Of a stretch of 64,000 nucleotides of DNA, positions 55,601 to 63,182 are shown piece by piece. The DNA comes from Dendrolimus kikuchii (taxonomy: Eukaryota > Arthropoda > Insecta > Lepidoptera > Lasiocampidae). How positions within the stretch are numbered: position 1 is the first letter of the stretch; the number at the start of each line of letters is the position of its first letter. Made by a program: the position numbers and the translations under genes. The notes under the pieces were generated by a model. The model was not told the origin of the DNA. It ran no database searches and saw only the letters and a list, made by a program, of their open reading frames with translations. The stretch is from positions 14,948,435 to 15,012,434 of the forward strand of contig CM034389.1 in the NCBI GenBank assembly GCA_019925095.2. The letters run 5' to 3'.

Positions 55601-58600
55601 TAAAAGGTACGTAGACGATACTTTTGCCGTCCTCCCAAACGATAAAGTCTCTGCATTTCTAGATCATCTCAATTCCATTAGCAGTAATATTAAATTTACT
55701 ATGGAACTAGAGGCAAATAATAAATTAGCTTTTCTGGATGTGCTCATCCTAAGGAACCCTGACAATACTCTTGGTCATACGGTGTATAGGAAACCTACCC
55801 ATACAGATAAATACCTTAATGGTTCGTCTCACCACCATCCTAGTCAGTTAGCTACCGTGGGCAAATCTTTGTTTCAGAGAGCACAGAAAATCTGTGACGA
55901 GAACCACATAGCTGGAGAGCTTCAGCATGTCAAGCGAGTTCTACAACGCAATCAGCTGAAGACTCCACACCAACGTCACAAAGGCCCCAAACCACCTTCA
56001 GTTGAGCGGTGCCCTGCTACCCTACCCTACATCAAGGGGGTCACAGACAGAATTGGCCACATCCTCAGGCGAGCTTCAATCAAAACATATTTCAAGCCGC
56101 AGAAAAAGATTACCCAATTTCTGAGACCTGTGAAATGCAATATCCCACTCCAGGATGCAGGGGTCTACAAGCTTGATTGTGAGTGTGGATTGTCATACAT
56201 TAGGCAAACAAAGAGGAGCATAAAAACACGAGTAAAAGAACACATTGCTGACATGAAACACACAAGGTCTACGAAGTCTGCGATCAGTGAACACACGCTG
56301 GATAAACCCAACCACTACATCAGATTCGATAACCCACAAATCCTCGCAAAAGAGAATCGTTTCATACCTACAATGATGCGTGAGGCTATTGAAATCAAAA
56401 AAACACCCAAATTTCAATAGAGAAGATGGTTGGCAAGTACCACCTGTTTGGGATCCAATTATCAAAACTATTAATACCCAAACCCAGCAAAAACCAGCTG
56501 CCAGACCTCAAGACACTGTGAGCTCTTTCTGCGTACAACGGAACACAAACCAACTTGACTGATAATTACTTTTATTTTTCCTTCCACCCATTTTAATATT
56601 ATGTAAAATTATTAGAGCTAGGCATGTTTGCTGAAGAGTTTCTTGCGCCGCTTCTTCTCTTCAAGCCATAACATGTTGCGAAGCGGTAGTAAATTAGATT
56701 AGGCTCCCATAGAGTAAATAATAACCATAAACAAAATTAAAATTAAACAATTAAAATTAACAAGATGGCGGTAGGCTAAATAAAACTCTAACAATACTCG
56801 TTGACACTTGACATCTTTGTCTTCCGTGATCACGGCCACTGAAAAGTGGCCGAAACGTCGGAAAAACCAAAATCAAATAAAATTACCGCGCTTAAAACCG
56901 TTAAAACGTAGTTTTATTATTTATTATATTTTATTGCATTATTTCCGAAAAGGCAAGTACACAAGGAGTTATGTGCATGTATATGGGAGTGAAGCCTTGA
57001 AAAAAAGGTAATGTCAAAATTGGTTTGCCAGATTGTATTCTGGTGATGTTTCATTGAAAAATACTCAATAATCTGGCCGTCCAGTTGAAAGTAATGAGAT
57101 GATTATCAAGGCCATTATTCAGATTCAGATTGTCATAGCAAATAGTGATATTGCAGAGAAGCTAAGTATATCGCATACCATACATGCATTAAAAAAATTA
57201 CATTCAAAAAAAATTCTATTCTAAAAAAATTATAATGTAAATAAATATTCTTATTCGAAATTCGCAACCACTTAGTTGCCAACACAATATTTGCAATGTA
57301 CAGATCGACACCTCCAAGGAATACTACACTAACTTAATTTCTAAATGTTATGTTCCTAAAATTTCAGAAAAATATTGAGAACCTAAAAGATTTTTAGTTT
57401 CTTAATATTTTTTATGGAATTTTAGGAATATAATATTAAGAAATTAATTAGTGCTTTTCCCTTAAGAACAGAAAATACCTAAAATTAAGTTGGTCTAGTA
57501 TTCCTTGGAGGTATCGAGAAGTTTGGAAAGGACACCCTTTATGAGGTGCTTTACAATGGTTTTATGACATTACGACACATTTACAAATTTGGGTAGTGTA
57601 CAATTGGGGATAAAATATATTGAAAAATTATAATGATGTCCATAGCTGGTGATTTATACCATCCATTTGAAAAACTTCTAAAGTATGTTAGGTTCTATAA
57701 GTTTTTACTTATAGCAAGATTAAGACAAATATTCAACCGCATTCCATAATGTGGACTGTTAGCCTTCTGATCCCCGGCAATAACATTTATAATATTATAA
57801 AATTCTAAAAATGCTGTGTCTATACATTTTTAGAATATTTATGAAACTATTAAAAAAACCAACTATATAAATGATGGAGAACACGATGCAAATTTTTTTG
57901 AGTTCATGTCTGTTTGTTCGGGATTTACGTAAAAACTACTAGGCTGATTCAATGCGGTTTTCGCTGATCGCCAGCAAATTCTTAGACTTAAAATCTGCGA
58001 TGCTTTTATGCCGGGTATTTCCCAGGAGCGGTTTGTAGTTGTTCGGTTGCACAAAAATTAATTTATTCCAACACAGTTTTCACTAAAATAATAGGTTATA
58101 TTCTTTTATAAATGCTGCGGTACTTTTTGTCTCGGGAATTTCAAGTCAAGAGTGTACGAAGTCGCGGCCATAGCCTAGTATTTTTATATAAATCAATTGT
58201 ATTAATTACTAAACAGATGTTATATAAGAAAGAATACTTTCTCAACCTAGATTTAGTATTTATTAAAATATATTTATTTTACAATTTATGTCATGTTTGT
58301 GTCATTCAAATATGTGACAAAATTAAACGCTGTCTGAAAATTTTAATGTAAATAAAAACAGAAGTACTAAAAAAAGCTATTCATATGAATGTGATCTTAA
58401 TATTTTATATCCTTGTACACTTTATCTAATCTATTATCAGCAAGCTATATAATTTATTACTAGACTTGTGAAATGACTAATGCCATTTTATATTTTTTGT
58501 CGATATAATAAGAATTTTTTAATTTACAAATCAGTGTAATGATTTGCCACCATATCTACTCGGTAAAAGTGTCATTTTACTGAATTCAAATAAACATTAC

Positions 58601-61048
58601 ATTAGACTCCGAAAACACTACTCACATGTTTGAGGAGTACAAGTTATTGAACCAACAAAGAAATCTAGAGCAGCAAGAAGAATTATGACCAGGAGCAAAA
58701 ACTGCAATTTGATCACCCATTTCACACCAGCAACATTGATTGTGCCAAGCAACAGTACTGCGGCTACTGCAAACCCTCTGGCAGCCCATGCATTGTCAGC
58801 TCCAACTAAGCTTGTTACACTGTCTGTGCTTATTAAATTTGCCATTGATTCACCAAACCCAAACACATTCAGGGCACAACCAACCGCCTGAAAAATATTT
58901 AATCCCTATTAATATTATAAATGCGAAAGTAACTCTGTCTGTCTGTTCCGTTTTCACGGAAAAACTACGGAACCGATTTGGCTGAAACTCAGTATATATA
59001 TATTTTCGATGCCGAGAATGAACATAAGACATTTTTTATCGCGAAAAATGGGATAGTTTCCGGGATAAAAATATATTTGTCTTTTTGTTTGTTATCCTTT
59101 TATGGAAAGACTATTGGACCGATTTGGCTGAAACACGGTACATATATAATTTGAATACCGAGAGTGGCCAAGGGATACTTTTTATCCCGAATAATGAGAT
59201 ACATTTTGGGATAGATTCATGTAAAGTTTATCCCGGAAATTAGTACTGGTTTTGTGATTTTGTCCATTTCGTCCACAGAGTTTACTGGGTCCTTTTGGAG
59301 CACTTAGCCTACTGGGTCCACTGGGTCCACTTAGATTACTGGGTCCACTTGGTCCACTGGACTCACTGGGTCCACTAGGTCCACTAGGTCCATTGGGTCC
59401 ACTGAGTCCACTTTGTCCACTGGATCCACTGGGTCCAGTTGCTCCACTGGGTCCACTGGGTCCACTTGGTCCATGTTATCCATTTTGTCAAGTTTTGTCA
59501 TTTATGTAGTTTACATATAGACGGGGGTGGTAGTTTGCGATATAAAATGAAGTGAATCTTTCGGGGGCAAATACATAAAAAATTAATACAATGTAACCTG
59601 TACCACACTTGCTCTTTAAACAACAGATACGCTCTAGAGGTTGACCCGCGGCGCAGCCGCAGGGTAAACTCTAGTTATCTATAAATATAAATTTTAAATA
59701 ATTTAAGCAAGCTTCATTTTAGTTTTAGTTTGACCACTTAACTATGACCATATTTACTAATAACTCAGTTCCGAAGGATCAATGGTAATGGTTAAGTATA
59801 TATATATATATACACACACATATATACTTAGTATTTATTAATTGTTTCTGAACTTGTATCTTTTGAATATGAGTCTATGACTGTTAGATGCAACACATAG
59901 TGTTTTACAAGTCTGAACGAATATTGGAATGTCATTACATTTGTATTTCTTTATTAGTTCTGATAATAAAATAACCTACCTGTCCAAAACAATAGATAAT
60001 GCCTAAAGCTCCACCCATTCTTGATCCAAGAGTGTGGGCTAACAAAAAGTAGACTCCTCCACTTTCTATCCTGCATCTTTCACAAATTCCCACAGCTGAT
60101 AAAACTGAGATCAAAGCTACAAACACTGTAAAAAGAAGTGTTAACGTGAAGTAAGTAATACAATCACAAATAGTAGATATTGCCTATCTATGTTTTTGAG
60201 AACTTATTGTCAATGTAGCTTTAAATTACATGTGTCTTAACTTTGTAGGTGTAATAAGCCCACATTTTATATACTGAAAATCTATTAGCCTAATGTTCCA
60301 TAGACACAATTTAAACATGTATTTAAGGCAATGAACAATTATACTACTAGGGAAAATAAACATAAATGTAACTTATGGAACATACTACTGGTGACTCAAT
60401 GAACTATTGCTGGAACAACATAAATCTGTCTGTCCATCAGTGCATCCATTATTCAGAGAATTAGGACCTGATTTTCACAAAATTTAGAACATGATTTTAT
60501 CATCAATATATGTGTATTTCATCATCCACTTAACTGGCTGACTATTAACTAATAATTGTTCTCAAAGAAATTTCACTGATAATTCCTATATAATGTAAAA
60601 ATATACTATCCGAATAGTATGAAACAAATTTTAAATAGTGCTTACAATTTTGATGAGATGTACAACTTTACTTCTGCCATTTTCCTAGAGGCAAAAATAA
60701 TACATATTCTTGCATATAGGAAATTGTCAGAAATAAAGTTGTACACCTAATAATTATATAAACATTCTCAAAACTGACATCATCTGTCTATGACATAATT
60801 TATTTATGCACACCACATATTTGCAACTACTATAACATCATTAAGAATTGATTTAAATGAAACTTACCTGTAAAAATTACTATAAAAATAGCATAAACTA
60901 AACCAGCTTGTCCCACAATCCATCCAGACCTTAAGAAAACAATAACACCAAATATGTTTATAAGACATGATGTAAAAACTCCATCCCACGTTCCAAATAG
61001 CACAGGCTGAGATATAAAGAAGTTTGACTTCCACCATGGGACATCACC
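43608..61048 (-). CDS. SLC12A8: SLC12A8-like cation-chloride cotransporter family protein, 10 exons
   Basis: Multipass membrane transporter of the SLC12 superfamily; SLC12A8 (CCC9) is linked in the literature to polyamine/amino-acid or nicotinamide mononucleotide transport, so the substrate here is uncertain. Exons: 61048-60868, 60125-59980, 58887-58626, 54726-54525, 52044-51810, 49899-49706, 49063-48964, 47874-47731, 47327-47149, 43776-43608. All have GT/AG borders and every junction keeps phase, giving 603 codons plus TAA. Signatures: [116 protein letters not shown], then a hydrophilic loop, a membrane pair (exons 8-9) and a C-tail [14 protein letters not shown] matching the vertebrate end. 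The start Met lies upstream of 61048, so at least one N-terminal exon is missing, possibly beyond the LINE at 61.3 kb. Introns carry many transposons but no exon is broken. Confidence 0.93.
44169..45412 (-). mobile_element. Helitron copy D (minus), complete ends
   Basis: 3' terminus CTAG at 44169-44172 with hairpin GCCCGCGGCTGCGCCGCGGG; 5' terminus on the minus strand TCCCTATTAATATTAAAAAT at 45412. Between them, from the 5' side: the GAAAGTAACTCTGTCTGTCT block, the ATCCCGGATAATGGGATA block, a long 9-bp satellite (44574-45210), and the 3' region with GATATAAAATTAAGTGAAT and GCCTGCTCTTTAAAC. It lies in the last intron of SLC12A8 in the gene's own orientation. Confidence 0.9.
44574..45210. repeat. 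9-bp satellite, AAAAAGGAC/AAAAAGAGC units, in Helitron D
   Basis: About 70 units of 9 bp, plus strand AAAAAGGAC, AAAAAGAGC and AAAAAGATC in mixed order; near the Helitron 5' side units return to ATGACGAAA/ATGGCAAAT. Periodicity of 9 leaves frames open, producing a Lys/Arg-rich plus-strand ORF and a Leu/Phe-rich minus-strand ORF (44660-45187) that mimic a histone tail and a membrane protein; both are rejected as genes. Confidence 0.93.
45606..46525 (+). mobile_element. Helitron copy A (plus), complete ends
   Basis: TCCCTATTAATATTATAAAT at 45606 to CTAG at 46522-46525 after hairpin CCCGCGGCGCAGCCGCGGGG; A precedes and T follows. The 5' half holds two related GGACCGATTTGGCTGAAACT blocks, then the GGTCCACTG satellite, then the 3' region. 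Lies 193 bp from copy D with 5' ends facing each other. No helicase. Confidence 0.92.
45966..46345. repeat. 9-bp satellite GGTCCACTG in Helitron A
   Basis: About 40 units near TGGGTCCAC/TTGGTCCAC. The left edge shows transitional units (GTCCATTTC, ATCCACTGG). Translates as His/Trp/Val or collagen-like Gly-Pro repeats depending on frame; not a gene. Two 54-bp higher-order blocks with GGAACACTTAGCCTACTGGG are duplicated near 46095 and 46140. Confidence 0.93.
46545..46990 (+). pseudogene. mariner transposase C-terminal fragment
   Basis: Conceptual pieces [28 protein letters not shown], a degenerate [21 protein letters not shown] block around 46780-46825 (catalytic third Asp in PSDFHLF) and [15 protein letters not shown] show the second half of a mariner-type transposase. 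Many stops and shifts. It follows the end of Helitron A directly; the N-terminal half is not found on the other side, so the two are probably unrelated insertions. Confidence 0.72.
47375..47590 (+). mobile_element. LINE 3' UTR copy in SLC12A8 intron
   Basis: Same layout as 39091-39295: GTTGCCTGGAAGAGATCGCT, ATAAGGCCACC, TTTGGTGTACAATAAAGAAT, then ATCTATC repeats as the tail. 5'-truncated; inserted antisense to SLC12A8 between exons 9 and 8. Confidence 0.8.
49105..49395 (+). mobile_element. Penelope-like element 3' tail, copy a
   Basis: CTCTTCAAGCCACAATATGT, GGCTCCCATAGAGTAAATAA, GGCGGTAGGCTAAATAAAAC, a hairpin region with GTGGCCGAAACGTCGG, and TTACCGCGCTTAAAACCGTT at the end, collinear with the 3' part of the larger Penelope copy at 56640-56925. 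Only the tail is present. Confidence 0.8.
49296..49337 (+). ncRNA. Hammerhead-like fold in Penelope tail, copy a
   Basis: TTCCGTGATCACGGC ... GCCGAAACGTCGGAA. Same layout as 56822-56863, with one change in the stem (GGCTAC against GTGGCC leaves a G-T wobble), so the pairing is kept. Ribozyme activity is conjecture. Confidence 0.35.
50120..50765. mobile_element. MITE with TGTTACAG ends in SLC12A8 intron
   Basis: TATATATATGTTACAGTCAT at about 50123 faces its inverse around 50745-50765 (TATATATGTTACAGCCAAAG on the minus strand). Inside, CCATTATATATAATAG and CTTTATCGGGATATTATTC motifs repeat with the same AT-rich theme. About 640 bp, no ORF. Confidence 0.65.
51252..51543. mobile_element. MITE with ~38-bp TIRs in SLC12A8 intron
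   Basis: AGGGCGCGTTCCTCTTGTAG with CACAACGCTCAAAA at the left is inverted at the right end (TTTTGAGCGTTGTAAGCC ... GGAATGCGCCCT). 292 bp, non-coding. A diverged sister copy lies at 37319-37655. The ends resemble short cut-and-paste elements, superfamily not assignable by eye. Confidence 0.85.
52396..52481. repeat. (GA)n microsatellite, tail of the minus-strand LINE
   Basis: About 86 bp of GA units with GG and T interruptions. It sits exactly where the LINE's 3' tail would be, so it probably grew from the element's own terminal repeat. Confidence 0.9.
52567..52765 (+). mobile_element. Penelope-like element 3' tail, copy b
   Basis: From GCTCCCATAGAGTAAATAAT through GGCGGTAGGCTAAATAAAAC and the GTGGCCGAAACGTCGG hairpin to ACCGATAAAACGTAGTTTTA. 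Inserted in the 3' UTR of the CR1-like LINE, opposite orientation. Strongly 5'-truncated. Confidence 0.82.
52672..52713 (+). ncRNA. Hammerhead-like fold in Penelope tail, copy b
   Basis: Identical over the 42 nt to the copy at 56822-56863: outer stem TTCC/GGAA, inner hairpin GGCCAC-TGAAAA-GTGGCC, then GAAAC-GTC. Confidence 0.35.
55085..56420 (+). pseudogene. Penelope RT plus GIY-YIG endonuclease, defective
   Basis: In the family a telomerase-related RT is joined to a GIY-YIG nuclease that nicks the target. Start ATG at 55085 ([20 protein letters not shown]); the frame changes near 55250, where [20 protein letters not shown] begins in another frame that stays open to 56420. RT blocks: [47 protein letters not shown] (catalytic YVDD near 55615), [11 protein letters not shown]. 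The stretch between [10 protein letters not shown] and [12 protein letters not shown] is much shorter than usual and the motif A Asp (normally in an SFDV block) is absent. C-terminal part: a Cys/His run, [20 protein letters not shown], where the usual YIG reads YIR, and [10 protein letters not shown]. Loss of motif A, the YIG change and the 5' shift make it inactive. Confidence 0.87.
56822..56863 (+). ncRNA. Hammerhead-like fold in Penelope tail, copy c
   Basis: Layout: TTCC (stem I), GTGATCAC (core), GGCCAC-TGAAAA-GTGGCC (stem II and loop), GAAA, C/G pair, GTC, then GGAA (stem I). In a canonical hammerhead the first core strand is CTGANGA; here positions equivalent to C3 and G8 read G and C, and one extra C follows. 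GAAAC-GTC fits the second core strand and cleavage triplet. Penelope elements are known to carry hammerheads with very short stem III. Confidence 0.4.
57862..58178 (+). mobile_element. Helitron-like repeat (family 3) in SLC12A8 intron
   Basis: TATAAATGATGGAGAACACG-type start, GGGATTTACGTAAAAACTAC, CTGATTCAATGCGGTTTTCG, then a 3' end GAAGTCGCGGCCATAGCCTA with CTAG at 58175-58178. Shares its order with 34752-35213. Confidence 0.6.
58903..59674 (+). mobile_element. Helitron copy B (plus), 15 bp from an SLC12A8 splice acceptor
   Basis: TCCCTATTAATATTATAAAT at 58903 to CTAG at 59671-59674 after hairpin CCCGCGGCGCAGCCGCAGGG. Nearly the same as copy A in the 5' 360 bp but with a shorter satellite (about 59255-59475). 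Antisense to SLC12A8; its 5' end lies only 15 bases upstream (gene sense) of the exon starting at 58887. Confidence 0.92.
59255..59475. repeat. 9-bp satellite GGTCCACTG in Helitron B
   Basis: About 24 units near GGTCCACTG/GGTCCACTT, the same motif as in Helitron A but fewer and with different variant units, showing length change between otherwise similar copies. Confidence 0.9.
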
Positions 61049-61086
61049 CTGTAAATAATAGACCAAACAAATATTAAGAAACAAAT

Positions 61087-61299
61087 AAGGGCGGGTAACA
61101 GACATTGTTCAATATCACGCACAGTAAGACGTGGAACAATGTCTCTTGCCCATTTTACTCCTAAGTCCCAGGGAGTAATTTGGCCGATGGTCATGAGTGG
61201 AGCGCAGGTCCCTAAGAAACTTATGGCAAGTCTATTTAGTTTCCTTCTCGGAGTTGCTGCCTCTTCTTGTTCTGTTTCCCTATGAAACAAATGTAACAA
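61087..61299 (-). other. Open frame just upstream of SLC12A8 exon, unassigned
   Basis: The minus frame encodes ETEQEEAATPRRKLNRLAIS followed by FLGTCAPLMTIGQITPWDLG and VKWARDIVPRLTV. Composition is protein-like and it lies immediately 5' of the first recognised SLC12A8 exon, preceded by a TTTCATAG acceptor-like site near 61281. I find no good donor in the right phase, and the residues do not match the SLC12A8 N-terminus I know. It could be a small exon of another transcript, or a transposon fragment. Confidence 0.3.
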
Positions 61300-61844
61300 A
61301 AACTAAATAGTCACATGTCCTCTTTTTCTCGTCTACACTAGTGGCTAGCGGTTCTCCGTTTTTGTAGGTCAGGACTGGGGTCTATTCACGACCACCTGCG
61401 CTTTGGCATGCGTAGTGAGCGTCGTAGGCGGGGATGAAGGAGTCCTGGAGGGCTGAGCTGATCGCGGGTTGCGGATAGTTATCTTTGATCAGTAATACCC
61501 CCTCTTTGGTCTTGATTTCAAGCGACACGGCGGCCCCTTGTCTAGCCATCTGGGGTAAATTGCCTTGGTAGTCTGTCTTCGGACAGCTACCTGGCAAGGC
61601 GTGGAGGGGTCCCCGCATGGGATAGTGGTGGCCATGCTGACGGGGCCAGGCTAGCGTGGGTAAACTGGATAGTTGTGAACCGACTTCCCCAGCCACGTTA
61701 GTACGAGCTCCCGATGTCGCACCCAACCATACGTTCTCTGTACCTATATCCGCGTGGTAGTCCTAGTGCACCGCAAGGGCACACCCATTTGCGGGCTCCG
61801 TGGAGGGTGGGAAGCCACAAGGATGAATCACATTAAATTACACA

Positions 61845-63018
61845 ATGAATAGATCTGAGGTTCATAAACCCGTACCCAAAGGGAAACCGGAGGGGAAATA
61901 CGTGGGGAAAGTCGACACATCGGCCATCCCCATTACTGCTGCGACTTCCTCAAAGGGGGTGGCGCGGACGGGACCTTTGGAACCCCTTCAGGGAACCGAA
62001 GGCTCAGCAACAATGGGCTCAAGCATACTTGAGCTAAAATGGGGCCAGCCGAACACGCCAGTACACGGGTCGGCGAAACCCACCATAAAGGCGGGCAAGT
62101 AACCTAGTGGCCCGGCGTGTGATGACCCTCGGCTCACCCGTAAGCATAAGAGGATGCTTAAGAAAAAGGAATAGAGGAAAGCACAACGCGCCGAAATCAA
62201 GAGCGCCAAACTGCCCCCCCCCCCCTTCCCATATACAGACAGACAAACGGACAGAGGCACCGGCTCCAACCAAGGTGCTTCCGACAACTAGCAAGGAGAA
62301 GGAGCAGGGCCCTAGTAGGCCTGGCCCTAAAACGCAACGTACCGGGCAGGCGAAACCGAACACTAAGAGGGCTAGGCTGGATGAGACTGTCTCTCCTAGA
62401 GGCGAGTCCAAAAAGCCGAAGCTCTCCCCTGCCCAGGTGCCTAAACCTACCAACTACGCGAAGGCAGCGTCCATGGATGTTCCCAAGGCGGAGCTGGTCA
62501 TTACATCAACGTCGGGCTTCATTTCCCAAGCTACGCCTTTGGAAATTGAGAAGCTGCTGATAGAAAAAATCGTCACGTCGGCAAAAACACAGGCGCCGAC
62601 CTCGGAGGCCCCCAGGTTTATGCGCAGGCCTACTTATATCGACGGTTCGCACCGGCTATACTGCGATAACGAGGCAGCTGTTGAGTGGACGAGGGAGACC
62701 TGCGCGGCCCTGGAGCTACCGGAGGTAGGCAAACTTGTGGGCACCGACGCGAAACACATTCCGAAGATGGTAGGCTGCGGTATACTCTTGCCGGACGAAC
62801 ACGACGGCGACAAGGTGCTCATCGGCACAATGCTGCAGTGGGGAAATCCCTGGGCACAAGTGGAGAGGTGGCGTGTGCACGCTATCTTGCCTCAGACTAG
62901 GGCGACGTTCGTGGTGGTGAGCATTCCCAAGGATCTTGTCCCTGTGGTCCTGGCCAGGAAGCGCCGCCTCAGCTATCGGCTGGGTGCGGTATACCTGAAA
63001 TTCCAGGGCCACAAATGA
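61845..63018 (+). pseudogene. LINE ORF1, RNA-binding-type protein with DUF4780
   Basis: First part from ATG 61845 (MNRSEVHKPVPKGKPEGKYV) stops at 62100-62102; the main part is open in another frame from about 62107 to 63018, 303 codons. The latter begins with a basic, Pro-rich low-complexity stretch (KRARLDETVSPRGESKKPK) and ends with a DUF4780-like domain (VEWTRETCAALELPEVGKLV near 62680, AKHIPKMVGCGILLPDEHDG, MLQWGNPWAQVERWRVHAIL near 62840). In the family ORF1 products bind element RNA. The C-homopolymer at 62213 and the in-frame TAG near 62172 of the alternative frame suggest slippage has broken a single original ORF. Confidence 0.75.
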
Positions 63019-63182
63019 CGGTTTGTCGATACCCCGGCGGACCTGGACGAGCTACCGCGGATGCTTCTATGTCTGAGCTAACTCCACCTCTGGAGCAGAC
63101 GGAGACAACGCAGGCGGGGTCCAGTCGAGCGGTCGAAGTGTCAAGTGACAACTAACTCCTGGACCTGGACTGGAGGAGGAGG

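Larger units (their letters stand above)
55049..56925 (+). mobile_element. Penelope-like element, copy c, 12-bp TSD
   Basis: ATATTTTATTGC occurs on both sides (55037-55048 and 56926-56937), a perfect 12-bp target duplication inside the mariner transposase. The element holds a degenerate RT/GIY-YIG ORF and a 3' tail (about 56640-56925) shared with copies a and b. 1877 bp, shorter than a full Penelope. Confidence 0.9.
54858..57287 (+). mobile_element. mariner relic (TIRs present) carrying a Penelope element
   Basis: Left end TTGGGTTGGCAACTAAGTG at 54858 and right end, inverted, TTGTGTTGGCAACTAAGTG at 57287; TA on both outer sides (54856-54857, 57288-57289). Without the Penelope insertion the element is about 540 bp. 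Transposase remains: [20 protein letters not shown] and ALKKR near 56930-57005, then [30 protein letters not shown] and [12 protein letters not shown] up to about 57190, i.e. only the DNA-binding N-terminal half; the catalytic half is deleted. Lies in the SLC12A8 intron between exons 4 and 3, opposite orientation to the gene. Confidence 0.88.

Noticed and set aside
61382..61726. 114-codon minus-strand ORF with a protein-like stretch
   Set aside because: Lies in the GC-rich 5' UTR of the plus-strand LINE; no supporting family resemblance, and GC-rich DNA tends to be open by chance.
62034..62453. 139-codon minus-strand ORF opposite LINE ORF1
   Set aside because: Antisense shadow of the ORF1 coding region including a poly-C tract read as Gly.
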